NCBI GenBank assembly: GCA_941918925.1
Contig: OW799234.1
Coordinates: forward strand, 136,571,305-136,635,304
From: Phyto melanocephala
Taxonomy: Eukaryota > Arthropoda > Insecta > Diptera > Rhinophoridae
DNA: 64,000 bases
Direction: 5' to 3'
How positions within the stretch are numbered: the first letter of the stretch is position 1; each line of letters begins with the position of its first letter. The translations under genes and the position numbers were made by a program. The notes under the pieces are model-generated. The model worked only from the letters and a program-made list of their open reading frames with translations. It was not told where the DNA came from and did not search any database. Positions 22,092-33,723 of the stretch are shown here, in pieces.

Positions 22092-22249
22092 CAAGGCGAA
22101 TTCATTATCAGGTGGTGTTGATAACGCAGCTGATCTTTTTTATTTGCATAAACGATCGGCAGACGAAAGTAACAATAAAAAACCATGTTGTTTCTTTAAT
22201 GTTGTATTTGTTGTAGAATTACCACCACCTGATAATTAAATTCGCCTTG
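22092..22249 (-). mobile_element. CAAGGCG MITE, copy 1
   Basis: Terminal inverted repeats start CAAGGCGAATT and continue to a TCAGGTGGTG block. Flanks CCTTAAAC and TCTTAAAC match at 7 of 8 bases. The copy is internally deleted relative to those at 35.7 and 48.5 kb and has the orientation of the latter. The 8-bp duplication and YARNG start suggest hAT, but the duplications do not fit the hAT consensus. Confidence 0.85.
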
Positions 22250-22257
22250 TCTTAAAC

Positions 22258-23729
22258 TAACATTAACTTTATAGACAATTTCTAAATATCGAAAATACTT
22301 TTTCTTTTCAACTTCGCAATAATTGGATCGTTTAGAGCATTTTTCATTGTGACTGTAGTCAGCTCGTCGACTAAAGTCTCAATTTGATCCTTATTTGGCG
22401 CTCTGTGACTTTTTGTGAGACTTTTTTAAACTCTGCTAATTTTGCGGCGTTTTTAATTTTGTTGCAGCTTTTACCAATTTTTTTTGTAAAGTTGCCCACA
22501 AAAACGAAGTTGGTTTAAATTTCTTTAAAAAAAAAAATCACCAAAATGACAAACAGCGATCTAGACTGTTTTACTTTTTTCTAAAAAAGTTTTTAACATT
22601 ACAGTACAACAGGTATTGTACTATTAATACTATTTTAGTATCTGTTAGAGTGTTGTATGCTTGTTGTTTGCAATTCGCATTCAAACATTTTGTTTAACAA
22701 TAAAATTTCATTTCAGATGTTTTTAAAGTGTTATATTGAATTCATATATTGATGGGTAATGAAAATGAAAAAACAGGCCAGACCCTGTCAGCTTATTTTT
22801 TGTGCAAATTACAATACTTTTTCAATTTAATTTGTATCATTTTTAGTTAAGCAGATATAAGATTACCGATTTTACCCGTTTTTAACCCTTTTTTTTCCAA
22901 AAATCCCTTCTGAGTGAAGCTAAACATTGAAAGAGGAACCGATTGTTTAATTTTCACGACTCTAGGTTTTTTCGTTTGGACTGTGCGATGGTGAAGCAGT
23001 CAGTCACGTTACTCTTTTATATACATTTACATATCGATTATTTCTACAAAGTTTGCTTTTATTGTTTTTTTTTTTTTGTAAAGGAAGTAGAGAAAAATAT
23101 ATTTTTTTTAATTGTCAAGTATACAAGTGTATACAGCTCAAAAATGTTTATGCAACAAAAACTCTAAGAAATAATTTTAATAAATAACAAAAATATTTAC
23201 TCTACATTTTCATACAAAGATGAGTTGATTTATTTATTGACGTACTAAGAAATTAAAGATTTCAATGATGATATAAAAAATGAAAATATGTACTGGTCTT
23301 TCATCACCAAAGGCATTGGATACATTTTAATTTATAAGTTTTAGTTTATGAAAAAATTAATTAGCTCAAATGTACATATAAGTCCGGTTTACTCTTTTGT
23401 TTGCTAAAAAAAAAATACAAAGAAATAAATTGTTAAGTGTGCGCATGCGCGACTTTATTTCAACAATATGACCAACAATATGAAGAATAAAAATCATTTT
23501 TTTTTTCATCTGTATTATATTAGGAAAGTCCAACAGAAAGTAAACATAAATAAAGAAGAAGAACACAACCAAGACAAGTTTTTATTTCAGTAAAAATGAC
23601 AATAAAGTGAATGACGTCTATGGCGATGCACTTGAACTGAAAGCAGTCAACATTTATTAACAGCAGTCTTTGTGCTTTGATATGAAGTACGTATGTATGT
23701 ATAAATGTAAGCATGTTCATAAATATATA
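22258..23729. other. AT-rich DNA, no gene seen
   Basis: No recognisable gene. Short open frames are low-complexity Phe/Lys-rich translations of A/T runs. Confidence 0.5.
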
Positions 23730-24644
23730 AAGGGTCCGCCAAATACCTTTTTTTTTTGAAAATGCTATAAAAAAAACTACTGAATATTTTCTCAAATTTC
23801 TTTTTTTATTTGAAAGTACAATCCTTCCGGTTAAAAATGGAAAATAATTTCATTCAAATGGCTGCCTCGACTGGCCATGCAGTAGCCTACACGATCGGTC
23901 CAATTTTTAAGCACATTATCGATTGTGTGCAGCTGTATTTTGCCAATGGCTTCACGAATATTATCCTTTAAAGCGTCAATTATCTCTGGCTTGTTGGCGT
24001 AACACTTATCTTTGACGGCACCCCACAAACAATAGTCCAACGGTGTCAAATCGCAGCTCCAAGGTAACCAAACGACATCAGCTCTGCGGCTAATAATGCG
24101 ATCTTCAAAAACAGGGCGCAAAACACCGAGTGTATCTTCGGCTGTGTGGCACGTAGCGCCGTCCTGTTGAAACCAAATGTTGCCAATATCCTCATCTTCA
24201 ATTTTAGTGAACAAAACTTCGTTCAAAATGGCCCGACAATGATCACCATTGACTTTAACGGTTACTTCTTGCTCATTTTCGAAGAAAAATGGCCCAATTA
24301 TGCCTCTGGACCAAAACCCGCACCAAACAGTGACTCGTTTTGGGTGTATCGGCTTTTCAATGTATGCGTGCGGGTTTTCTGTGCCACAAATGCGACAATT
24401 TTGCTTGTTTACATACTCGCCAAGATAAAAAAAAGAGTTTTATCTGAAAAGATGATTTTTTTTGGCAAAATCGGCCAAAGGAATGTCGAAATATTTTCCA
24501 GCGTTGTTCAAGCGTACACACACACAACCATATTCGTTCAGCGGAAGGATAAAACTAATTATCTTTCAAATCAGACATGAGCTAAGTGTTAATATTCACG
24601 AAATAAGCACTAGTTGAAAAAAAAACGTTAGATGGCGGACCCTT
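23730..24644 (-). mobile_element. Tc1/mariner-like transposon, DD41D spacing
   Basis: Ends AAGGGTCCGCC and its complement GGCGGACCCTT, each next to TA (23728-23729 and 24645-24646), the mariner target duplication. Length 915 bp, shorter than a full element (about 1.3 kb), because the region coding for the N-terminal DNA-binding part of the transposase is largely absent. A 138-bp deletion derivative is at 49496-49633. Confidence 0.85.
23831..24510 (-). pseudogene. Mariner-like transposase, N-terminally deleted and frameshifted
   Basis: On the minus strand the frame ending at 23831 is open upstream to about 24427. It includes CGTENPHAYIEKP, VTVWCGFW, then WFQQDGATCHT (second catalytic Asp) and DLTPLDYCLWG. 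There are 41 residues between the Asp of QQD and the Asp of LDY, the DD41D arrangement rather than DD34D of mariner. At the A run 24427-24434 one base is missing; beyond it another frame gives IIFSDK, the first catalytic region with Lys where a Glu or Asp-type neighbour is usual. The helix-turn-helix N-terminus is gone. Inactive as it stands. Confidence 0.8.
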
Positions 24645-24850
24645 TACTTACATATGTCGGTATGTTAAGACGTATCTCTAAGCAAGTTTATAAGTATGTA
24701 GCAGTTAATAATAATAACGTGTCTTTAAATGGAAAGTTAAAATACTTTTATGTTTGTGTGTGTGAAGTTACATAAACATTAATATATTTGTAAATATAAA
24801 CATACCGTCCCACGAAATCCAGAATGCAAACAGTAAAATTGAAACTTTAT

Positions 24851-25455
24851 AGCATGTTTCCACGGCAACGATATTCGTAATTCGATGTCTTATTTATAAT
24901 TCAAAGCCAAATTACGAAACAAATTACATAATTCGCCCATGCAAAATTTTCAAAGCAAATTACAATTTTTGTCGGTTGTTTATCATATCCAGCTGTCAAA
25001 AAATCAAAACAACGCGAAAAGAAAAAAGAAAAACGTTTAATTTAATATATAAAAAGTATAATGGAGACAAAAAAGAAAATTTTAAAGAAAGTTGTTATGT
25101 CTAGAAGCCTATGGGCCACATCAAAATTATTGGATGAGACGAAATTGTGTTTAGAGGGTTTGCTGGCTGCACTGGTCCTATTTTCTTGTACTTTTTCAGT
25201 TTTCTGGTAATTAAAAAAAAAAAATATTATTTGCATCCATTTCTTTTAAATTTACAATATTTTTACTATTATTACTTACTTTTCTATATTTAAATTTTTA
25301 TATTTCCTAATTTTCACCGCCAAAAAACAAAACGATAATTAAAATAAAAGCACGAAGTAGAACTGTCAAATCAAATTAACAATTGTCGTGGAAACAGGGT
25401 AATTCACTTAAGTAATTCAAATTCATAAGAATTTTACTTTGCATCTACCAGGGAA
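24851..25455 (-). mobile_element. Non-autonomous element, AGCATG family, copy 1
   Basis: The right end on the minus strand reads CGTGGAAACATGCT and the left end is degenerate near 25455. Across the interior it matches 61269-61897 in opposite orientation. The copies share splice-like signals and a near-identical block of about 105 bp (25085-25195 here), while the rest has drifted. Superfamily unclear; target duplication not resolved. Confidence 0.65.
25085..25195 (-). other. Conserved exon-like block in the AGCATG repeat
   Basis: On the minus strand a GTAAGT-type donor (near 25285) and a pyrimidine-rich CAG acceptor (near 25205) precede an open block that can encode SAASKPSKHNFVSSNNFDV and onward to DITTFFK. 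The other copy (61550-61655) gives the same residues. No ATG opens this frame, so it is either an internal exon of a decayed gene or a conserved non-coding segment. Confidence 0.5.
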
Positions 25456-27908
25456 CGGCATATTCGTAGGTCTTATTGAATAATACCTGTCTGAAAATTA
25501 TTTCTTATATTCGGTAAATTAAAACAAACAAAAAACACACCAATTTTAACAAAATCAGCAGTTTACTGGTTAAATGTCAATACATGTGGATACATAAATA
25601 TAACAAACTTTATTTAAAAAAAAATCATAATTGTAAAACGATTTAATTAATACTCTGCTCATTTAAACCTTGTCATTCTCTGGTATGCACACATAATTCT
25701 GAAAAGAATTGGAATTTTAGTACAGTCCGTTTACATTTTAGGTTACGATATGAACGATTTATATATTTAGGTGGCTGTAAGTTCATAAATATTTGCGAAT
25801 GCAGAAACTTGTGGCACTGTTACATGATCATATTTCTTTAGAAGAAGCAACTTGGTAACCTTTAAAATATGTTTCTCTATTTGTACAATTTATTATTATT
25901 TTCTTTCAAACTGCAATACTTCACAGTTCTATGTTGATCAGCGTTTCTTAACGAAGAATAAAATATTCTTTCATTTACATTGAACCATATTTTTAAAAAT
26001 TATTTCTTTATCAAGTTTATTCGCAAAAAGCCACTGTTTACGTAAAATGGGCTAAATTAATCCATTAAAAAGAAATGAAAATTAAAGTAATGCAACAGTC
26101 GGTCACATATTTCTGGCGTTGAACAAAATGCAATATCACCTAAACGCAATGGTTTTGACAGATTAAATAGCACAGGTAAATTTCTTGGGTAAGGAAAAAT
26201 GCTCCCCGAAGTTTGTTAAAATTCGCGAATTAAAAATAAGTTCTAGACTAAAATGTACGAAAATAAACCCCGCACATTGTTTCCTGGGGTCTAAATAACA
26301 TTTAAAACCTCATAAAAACCGACAGAATTATATGGGCTATACTGATAAATCGTAAATAATATTTAACCACCTGTGACACGCCCACTTCTCATATAACGCA
26401 TTTTCTTATAAAGCATATTTTACTATTTTTCGTAATTTGTAATTTGCGAATCTGACTTAAATTGGCGGATTATATTTATAGCATGACCACTTATTTAAGT
26501 GAGATTAATGTACTCGTGTTAATTAAGTAGAATTTTGCAACACAACTTTCAATTTAAAAGGGTTCACTCGCAACACAGTGTAATGAAATTAGTTAAAAAT
26601 ATTTGTCAACCATTTCTACTTAGCCGTTTTAAAACTGTGCAAAATTTTTTCACATTTTGTGTATTTATTAGCAATTTTTTATTTTAAACGCAGGAACACT
26701 CACACAAAATTGATTGAATTTTTACTGCCTCTAGCTACCGGAAGCGTTTGATACTTTGCGTACTCTTCAGCAAAGGTGGTCAGTACCACTCCCTTTGTAG
26801 TGGTTTCGTTTCGAGACTAAATAAGAAAATAATTTTGTAGCAAATCGAACTCAAACAAAGCAAATAATATAAATTTAAGTAAAAAGAGATTATTATCATG
26901 TGAGTTCAGTTATTAGCAAAATAAATGTTTTACTTCAGAAATTTGGTGGTGACACAGCCGAATATCGCACTCTTACTGATTTTAATTTATTTTTCGCTAC
27001 AGACAATTATTTTACACACAATTTAAATTATTTTTACCTACAAAATAGTCATGTATGTATGTACGTAATTGTATTGGAAAGATTGTAATTCACTGTAATG
27101 CGACAATTTGTTTTTTCTTTAGGCATTAAAACTTTTACACATCTTAAACAATTTCTTAGCAGTAGTTTGGCGTTTGACATAGTTTTTATTTTTAGAAAAT
27201 GTGTCTTATACGCTGAAATAGGAAAACCATAGATGTAGGCTACAATTTAAGATGAGGAACATTTTTTGAACTTAAATTTTCAGGAAATGAATGTTATATG
27301 TGAATTATTGCTTTCATTTTGATGAAGAGTTTTAATTTTAGATTTTGCATTGAATGTTTAATTCTGGGTGGTCATCTTAAAGCGATGAGGGGTCTTAAGT
27401 GCAGTGATCCTTGTAAGATGAGCATGGCTAAGAAATAGCTTCCCTCATCTGTTAGCGTCTGTCGATCCCCTATTGTAAGGGGCGGATAATAGACTTTTTC
27501 CCTAGAACTTTCAGACCTGGCTCTCTCTTTATAGACAGCCATAGGTTTGAACTGCAACCCCAAATAACAACAATGTCACAAAATAAACAGTGTATGTATT
27601 GATCGGTGGCCTTATAATGTCCGTTAAACTCGGTCTAGTGGAGAGTGCAATAATATAGTGGACGTGTTGCACGTGGGCACATATGCGACTCTCTTGTCTT
27701 GTTTGTGCTCGAACTGGACACTGTGACTTGGGAGTACACGCTAGGAGATTAAATTTCCCTTTCAATGACTTCTGCAAAAGATGTCACAAAGAGAATGAGG
27801 TTGCGACTTTTTTCTTTTGTGCCACTGCTCAGCGTAGGCGCAACTTATAGCCCTTAGAGCTGGGAGAAACACCTTTGACAGTTTATTTTATATAAGGACA
27901 CACACTTA
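25456..27908. other. Intergenic DNA, no gene seen
   Basis: No recognisable coding region. A short string near 26945-26972 resembles the 3' terminus of the INE-1-like repeats (CAGCCGAATATCGCACTCTTACT), probably a tiny remnant. Confidence 0.45.
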
Positions 27909-28494
27909 AGGCTGGGGCACAATGAATCCGTCGTCCGTCAAACTTTAACTTTTTCAACTGACATCAACGTATTGACGGAGAGGGTTGGCACAATCAGTAC
28001 TTTGTGTTGACGGATCATAAGTCAAGTTAAATTGTTGACTGCTGCGACAAATCAAAAACAAACAGCGGCGGCTGAAGGCCGATAATATTTATATAATTTT
28101 TTTTTTACTTATCTTCACAATAACAAAAAATTAATAAAACAAAATAATATTTTCTTAAGAAAATGTCAATTTTGCTTTAAATTCATACAATCTATATATA
28201 AAATAAGAGTTTTTAACCGAAAACAACTGTATGCTTCTGTGGCGGCTCATGCATCACAAAAAAGTACGGCGGCTGCTGTAAAGCCGGTTGACTTCGCTTT
28301 TTGCGCACAACCATATGGTAGTTGTCAAAGTACTCGACGTACGTCAAAAGTTAAAAGTTGGTCAACTTTTGTACTTTGCGTTGACGGAGACGTACTGAAT
28401 GTGACAACACTCATAAGAAAACATGTATTTTAACTTAGTTGTCAGTTAAAAAAGTTGAAGTTTGACGGACGACGGATTCATTGTGCCCCAGCCT
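27909..28494. mobile_element. DNA transposon or MITE with TIRs of about 40 bp
   Basis: Both ends share AGGCTGGGGCACAATGAATC and continue with a CGTCGTCCGTCAAACTT-type sequence. TTA lies at 27906-27908 and 28495-28497. Inside both ends are repeats of TTGACGGA. Length 586 bp with no transposase. The 3-bp TTA duplication suggests PIF/Harbinger, but this is not certain. Confidence 0.75.
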
Positions 28495-28680
28495 TTATTC
28501 TTGTTTATAGATAAAAAAAAATAAATTTCCCACGAACTTTTTGCGTACAGTTTTTCGCGGTTTGAACTTTATCTCAAGAAATAAAATTTGTTGAAGTGTT
28601 TTTATTTATTTTTACTTTTCTAATTATATGCACAATATCTATTTACATACTTGTTGTTCTTTAGAGCTTCTCGAGCTTAA

Positions 28681-28937
28681 GACGTTGAGTGCCGTCATAC
28701 AAAATAAAAATATATTAGTAAAGTGCCAATATATAACATGTGTAAATTAATGTTTTAGTGATAAAATATAAATTGGCGTTATGTATGTGACAGCCGGCGG
28801 TACACGTGGCACACAGATAATATAATAAACTCAGGTGACATGTGTACCGCCGGTAGTCATGGAAGCCGCAAAAAATATATCGAATTGAATTCACAAGTAA
28901 CTGTGAACCGCCGGCGGTACACATGGCACTCAAGGTG
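28681..28937. mobile_element. piggyBac-like MITE
   Basis: TTAA flanks both ends (28677-28680 and 28938-28941). The left end GACGTTGAGTGCC and the right end (complement CACCTTGAGTGCC) agree at 10 of 13 bases. Inside are three copies of a GC-rich palindromic unit around CCGCCGGCGGTACAC, one inverted, at about 28793, 28838 and 28908. Length 257 bp, non-coding. Confidence 0.75.
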
Positions 28938-28941
28938 TTAA

Positions 28942-29639
28942 GAGTGAAGTACTAATCAGCCAATTTGTGAGTCAAATGAAAACCCGATGTTTAACTTTGA
29001 AAACAATAATGGGTTTTCATTTGATATACAATCCAAAAATTTTATAAATTGAAAAATAAAAAAAAATCTAGTTTTTATTAAAAAAAACATAAGTTTTCTT
29101 AAAGTTTGACAAAAAAAGTTGATAAAGAATTTAAGATCAACGTGGCTCTATCAAATACATAAATCCACACACATAAATGTAAACATACATTTTACATATG
29201 TGCAATGAGGCATTAAAAAATCTAAATAATTTTTTGCACTTACAGTATCTGTACTCATATTTCATAGAATATTTTCATTTGAATGTTTCAAAGAATGAGA
29301 ATTGAGCTCCAGGGATGCAAAAGTAGATTTAAAATTTTACTACTTTCAGTTCGATTGTACTAATCTTTTTTAAATATGTAAGAAAAACGTACATCAAAAT
29401 TGATACATACTTATAAAAAAAAAAACTAAAATATTTTTTAAACATTTTGATGCCGACGATTGAAGCATGACGGATTCTATGTACCTCAGCCATAAAACAT
29501 CAGTTTAGTCATGAGTTGCCCTTCCAATTGTCAGAAACAACACTACAAATACTTCGAGCATGTTAAATGAAACAAGAATTAAACAAAACATTTAAATGGC
29601 TTTTAACAATTTTGGAAATAAATAAAGTTAAAGTTCTGA
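28942..29639. other. AT-rich DNA, no gene seen
   Basis: No coding or repeat signal recognised. Confidence 0.45.
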
Positions 29640-29890
29640 TCCTTATAATAATCCTCACCATCTTGCAGGTATAATGACCTCATCATAGCGTAGCCTAGAC
29701 TTCAGATTTAATTACTTTTTTCTTATTAATTCCGTCTATCTACTGGTCAAGCCTTTTCATTTGGTACCCAAAATTGTGGTTTCAGAAAATTATACTTTGA
29801 GGGGTCGCAAACGAATATTTTAGAAATTACAAACGGAATGACAAAGCTTTTATATAGTGTGTTAGCCCTTATATACTACATTATATATGT
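29640..29890 (-). repeat. INE-1-like fragment
   Basis: Shares the ACTGGTCAAGCC(TTTTCATTTG) segment and a TTACAAACGGAATGACAAAG start-proximal segment with the copies at 48.1 and 62.0 kb. Both termini are degraded. Confidence 0.5.
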
Positions 29891-30451
29891 ATATAATCAT
29901 TGCTTATGTACTGGCGATATGTAGTAGTCATTGTTATTCAGTAATAGCCAAACATTACCTAGTTTTTTAGAATTGTGACCAGCAGATTTGAAGTTATGAT
30001 TCGTGTACAGACAGGCTGACATGGGAAAGCAAGAAAAAAAAATTATAACAATTAATTGGTCTATTGGTTGTTTTGGGTATCATCATGCCGTTGCTTGCTG
30101 CTAAAAATAAACAGCAGATCGTATTTCGCACACAAACAATTATTTTACATGAAAAGTAAATTCAACAAAAGTGTTTATGTCACGTTTGATAATTTAAAGT
30201 TATCGCTTTAAGTCGTTTTTCTCAGTAAAATATTTTAATGTCAGTTTTACAGTTTTGAACATTTATGTACGTACGTATGTATGTATGTATGTAGAATGTA
30301 CCTCCATACTTGTAATTAATGTTTTGATTGTTATAGAACAAATTTCTTACAAAAATTGTTTTTTCATAAACAGTTTAACAAATAACTAAATAAAATAGAG
30401 TCCCATTATGAATGCTATTAATAAATATACATAGAACATATACATGTTAAG
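29891..30451. other. AT-rich DNA, no gene seen
   Basis: A TATG microsatellite lies near 30270-30295. No gene seen. Confidence 0.45.
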
Positions 30452-30689
30452 TTGGGTCAATCGGTTACTTCAGTTTATTTTTGCCGACAACTTAGTCTAT
30501 TTTTTGTCCACAAACCACAATGTAAGTTTAATCGGGTTTGGAGATTGAATGATGTATGTTTTTGGCGAAAATGTACTAAAGTTACGAACCGAACACAAGT
30601 AAAAGTAAGGTCACGCATTGCAATATATTACAATGCGTGATATAATTTTCGACTCAATTTTATAAAACTAAAGTAACCGATTAACCCAA
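30452..30689. mobile_element. MITE with TTGGGT termini and an internal hairpin
   Basis: Inverted ends of about 25 bp: TTGGGTCAATCGGTTACTT and the near-complement AAGTAACCGATTAACCCAA. An internal perfect hairpin pairs TCACGCATTG with CAATGCGTGA at about 30611-30640. The target duplication is unclear (TTAAG on the left, TAAAG on the right). No coding capacity. Confidence 0.7.
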
Positions 30690-30761
30690 TAAAGTTATTA
30701 CGTGCATACCTCAATATATATAATGCAAAGAATGAAAACAAGAGCAAGTACAAAACTTTTA

Positions 30762-30921
30762 GGTCCATTCGTTAACTTTTACAGTAACTAAGTGAATATT
30801 GAACAATTAAAAAAATTACTTTCACAAAAACCATTTTGATCTTGCGTAAACGAACGTAATCCAATAAAGTCCTGTACAAACTTAAAAAAATTATCACAAT
30901 TTTTAAGTCAACGAATGAACC
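30762..30921. mobile_element. TA-flanked MITE
   Basis: GGTCCATTCGTTAACTT and the near-complement AAGTCAACGAATGAACC form the ends, next to TA at 30760-30761 and 30922-30923. 160 bp. Termini and TA duplication suggest Tc1/mariner. Confidence 0.7.
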
Positions 30922-30923
30922 TA

Positions 30924-31701
30924 TTATCAGTTGATATTGTTATAAACAAATTTTGGAATTTCAAAATTTCGCTTAACTCAAATTGGTAACTTAAACACTT
31001 TTAAAAAATGTACAAACTGTTATTCCATAGTTAGAAACATGTAAAACCAAAAAAAAATCCATTTATTAAGTTTTCTAAGTTTAAGATTAAAATAAAAAGC
31101 TAAAAAAACTGATTTTTTTTTGTTTTAATAAACTTTTTCGTTAGAACAAGAAACAATGGACACAACATCAGTCAATAGAATCCCAAAAAGAAGCATGTCC
31201 AACAAAAAATAAACTCTTTGACATATTCAAAAGTCTACTAATATAACATGGAAATTGTTGTACTGGCACAAGTCCCATTCTTTTTTCTATTCAAATTCAT
31301 ATTTACATACATTCATAAATACTTAGGTACATTTAAGTGATGTGTCGTTGTGGGCATATAGCCATAAATACTTACATATCTACTTACATAAGTACTTCGG
31401 TTTTTGTACTTCATTTGGCATACAAGTAAGCAATGCGGAGAAGAGGAACAAAAAATTAATAAAAATGCATATCAAATTACTACTGAGTTATTACGAACAT
31501 TTGAGATTGAAATAAAAGCTTTATTATTTTAAACGGCACTCTGTCATGTCACTTTTTCACTACAACTCAACAATAACTACCTTTTGTTTAAATAAATTAG
31601 AAAATATGTTTTTGGTTTTTGTTTTTTTTTTTGCACATACGCAGAAAACAATATTGACAAAATTGCCTAAAATAAATTTCAATTAATTTGTTACTGGCGG
31701 G
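30924..31701. other. AT-rich DNA, no gene seen
   Basis: No gene seen. Bases 31694-31701 are the left duplication CTGGCGGG of the next hAT element. Confidence 0.5.
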
Positions 31702-32064
31702 CAGCGTTGTCAACTCGGTGATTTTATCACCGTTTTTGGTGATTTTTAACATTTAGAAAGCGGAAAAATTGTGAGTCAGTGCTTGGTGATTTTTTTTTAA
31801 GTTTTTAGTGATTTTCTTTTTATTTCGGTGACACCAAACACTAAAATTCAAATTAATTAATTGAAAAAAATTTTTTGTAAGTGTAAATTTATATACATAC
31901 TACCAAAATGTAACTTATAGTACAATTACATGCAACTCGGCAAGAAAATAATCTTACACTAAAAATTTAATTTTTTGACGCCCTATGTTCACTTTGAACT
32001 TTTATTTAAGTATTAATTAAAAATCGATATCTATTTCTATTTCTATTAATATTTAATTAAATAA

Positions 32065-32102
<38 letters not shown>

Positions 32103-33395
32103 TATATATAAATTTAATTATTTATAAGATAATTGATTGCCCAGAAAGTTTTTGTTTCAAAATGTCTAACTTTATACATATGTATATGCATTTAAGGTGA
32201 ATGTGAATAAAAGAAATTCCTCTTTCTTTTGAGATCATCTTGTAAATGATTAAACCTTAAAGCAAACTTTTAGCGTCCCACAACTTTAAACGTTTAAAAA
32301 TTTTACCAGAAAACCTTGAAATTTTGGGTAAAATTAACATAATTAATGTTAAAGATGTTTTATCACATACAAAAGAAGATATTTTACCGTTACCAATGGC
32401 AAAATATTGAATCCACTCGATTTTTGGATTGAAGTTAAATCGTACAAAGATGCAGTTAACTTAAATCCCTTTGAAGCATTAAACTTAAACGTTAAACTTT
32501 TGTCGCTCCCATGAATGTGTTTAAATCTAAAATTCGCAACCGAATGTCTTTAAATTCAGTTAATGCCTTACTTCACATTAAAAATGGGCTTAAACGGGAA
32601 AATTCCTGTTGCGAAACCTACCAAATAGCTGATGAAGTAAATATTCTGATTAATAGCAATGATATTTATAAAGCATTACAATTTGAAATTAAGACTATGT
32701 TGTGGCCAGATGATAGTGATAATAATGAAGAAATAATTGACTTTAACATTGATATTTGATATTATTTACACAGAGAAAAGCTTAAATCCTAATCGAATTA
32801 TTAAACTGCAAGTTTATTAAAATTTTTCATAATTTTTAGTTAGAAATAGTTCTATTTAATTACTCTAATATGTAACATAAAAATATTAAATAATAGTTGT
32901 ACTTATTTGGTGAATAATTTCTTTAATATTTTGTACAACAAATTCACATATGTTTATTAAACGTCGTTTAAATGCATCAGGTATGGAAAAATTAATCCTG
33001 TCGTAATTTTTTCCTAAATGTTGAAATAAATTTCTTACAATGCATCACTCCTGTGATATATTGTGAATTGATAATTACTTTAATAATTAAATATTTTTGT
33101 TCTTTTTTCCAATGTTTTTGTTTATTTTTATTTACATATAAATATATGTATCTATGTAAATCTGTACTGACTGACTAAAAGATATTCGTTGTTTGATTTT
33201 TGTAAATTTTTTTGTTATTTATTCTGATATTCATTTAAAAATGTCTTATTTGCAAAGAAATTTATATAAATGTATAATTTTATTAAATAAATAAAAAAAT
33301 AATTTACAAATTATAAATTTAGTGCTTTTTTTTGAGAATGACGCGTTTTTTCCTGGGTTATTGTGCTTTTTGAAATTTTAAAGTTGACAACGCTG
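31702..33395 (+). mobile_element. hAT transposon, CAGCGTTGTC family
   Basis: Perfect terminal inverted repeat CAGCGTTGTCAACT with the complement ending at 33395 and a perfect 8-bp target duplication CTGGCGGG (31694-31701, 33396-33403). The first bases fit YARNG. GGTGATTTT or AGTGATTTT is repeated five or more times inside the left end. A decayed hAT C-terminal region lies in the middle and a TA microsatellite at 32070-32108. A terminal fragment of the same family is at 4490-4604. Confidence 0.88.
32280..32759 (+). pseudogene. hAT transposase C-terminal remnant
   Basis: Translation in shifting frames gives transposase-like stretches from about 32290. The last open frame (32511-32759) encodes FKSKIRNRMSLNSVNALLHI, matching the RNRLS..LNALLRIK pattern at the end of hAT dimerisation domains, then an acidic tail. 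Stops and frameshifts interrupt the preceding part (for example after MAKY near 32409). Not functional. Confidence 0.65.
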
Positions 33396-33723
33396 CTGGC
33401 GGGTGTGACTAGAGTCTCTCTTCCCCTCTCACCAACAATCTCGAGAGTTTGTGAACTTTAATTTGTGCTTGTGAGCATAGCTGCCAGATAAAATTGGAGT
33501 AAAATCGTCTAATTTTTTATTTAATGCATAACATAACAAACTTTTTAAATCTAGAGAGATCAATGGTTTGATTAGACCCTTTTAAGTTAAGAACATGACA
33601 ATAAATATAAAACAATAAAGAATTAATTTCGAAAAATAAATATTAATATATACATAAATACAAAAATAATAAATAATAATAAATTGGCTGCTTCTTTTTG
33701 AACTATTTGACAAATAATTATTA

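Noticed and set aside
24146..24580. Plus-strand open frame of 144 codons
   Set aside because: Antisense to the mariner transposase remnant, which has clear motifs on the minus strand.
26900..27088. Small gene near 26.9 kb
   Set aside because: The frame has no domain and includes the remnant 3' end of an INE-1-like repeat.
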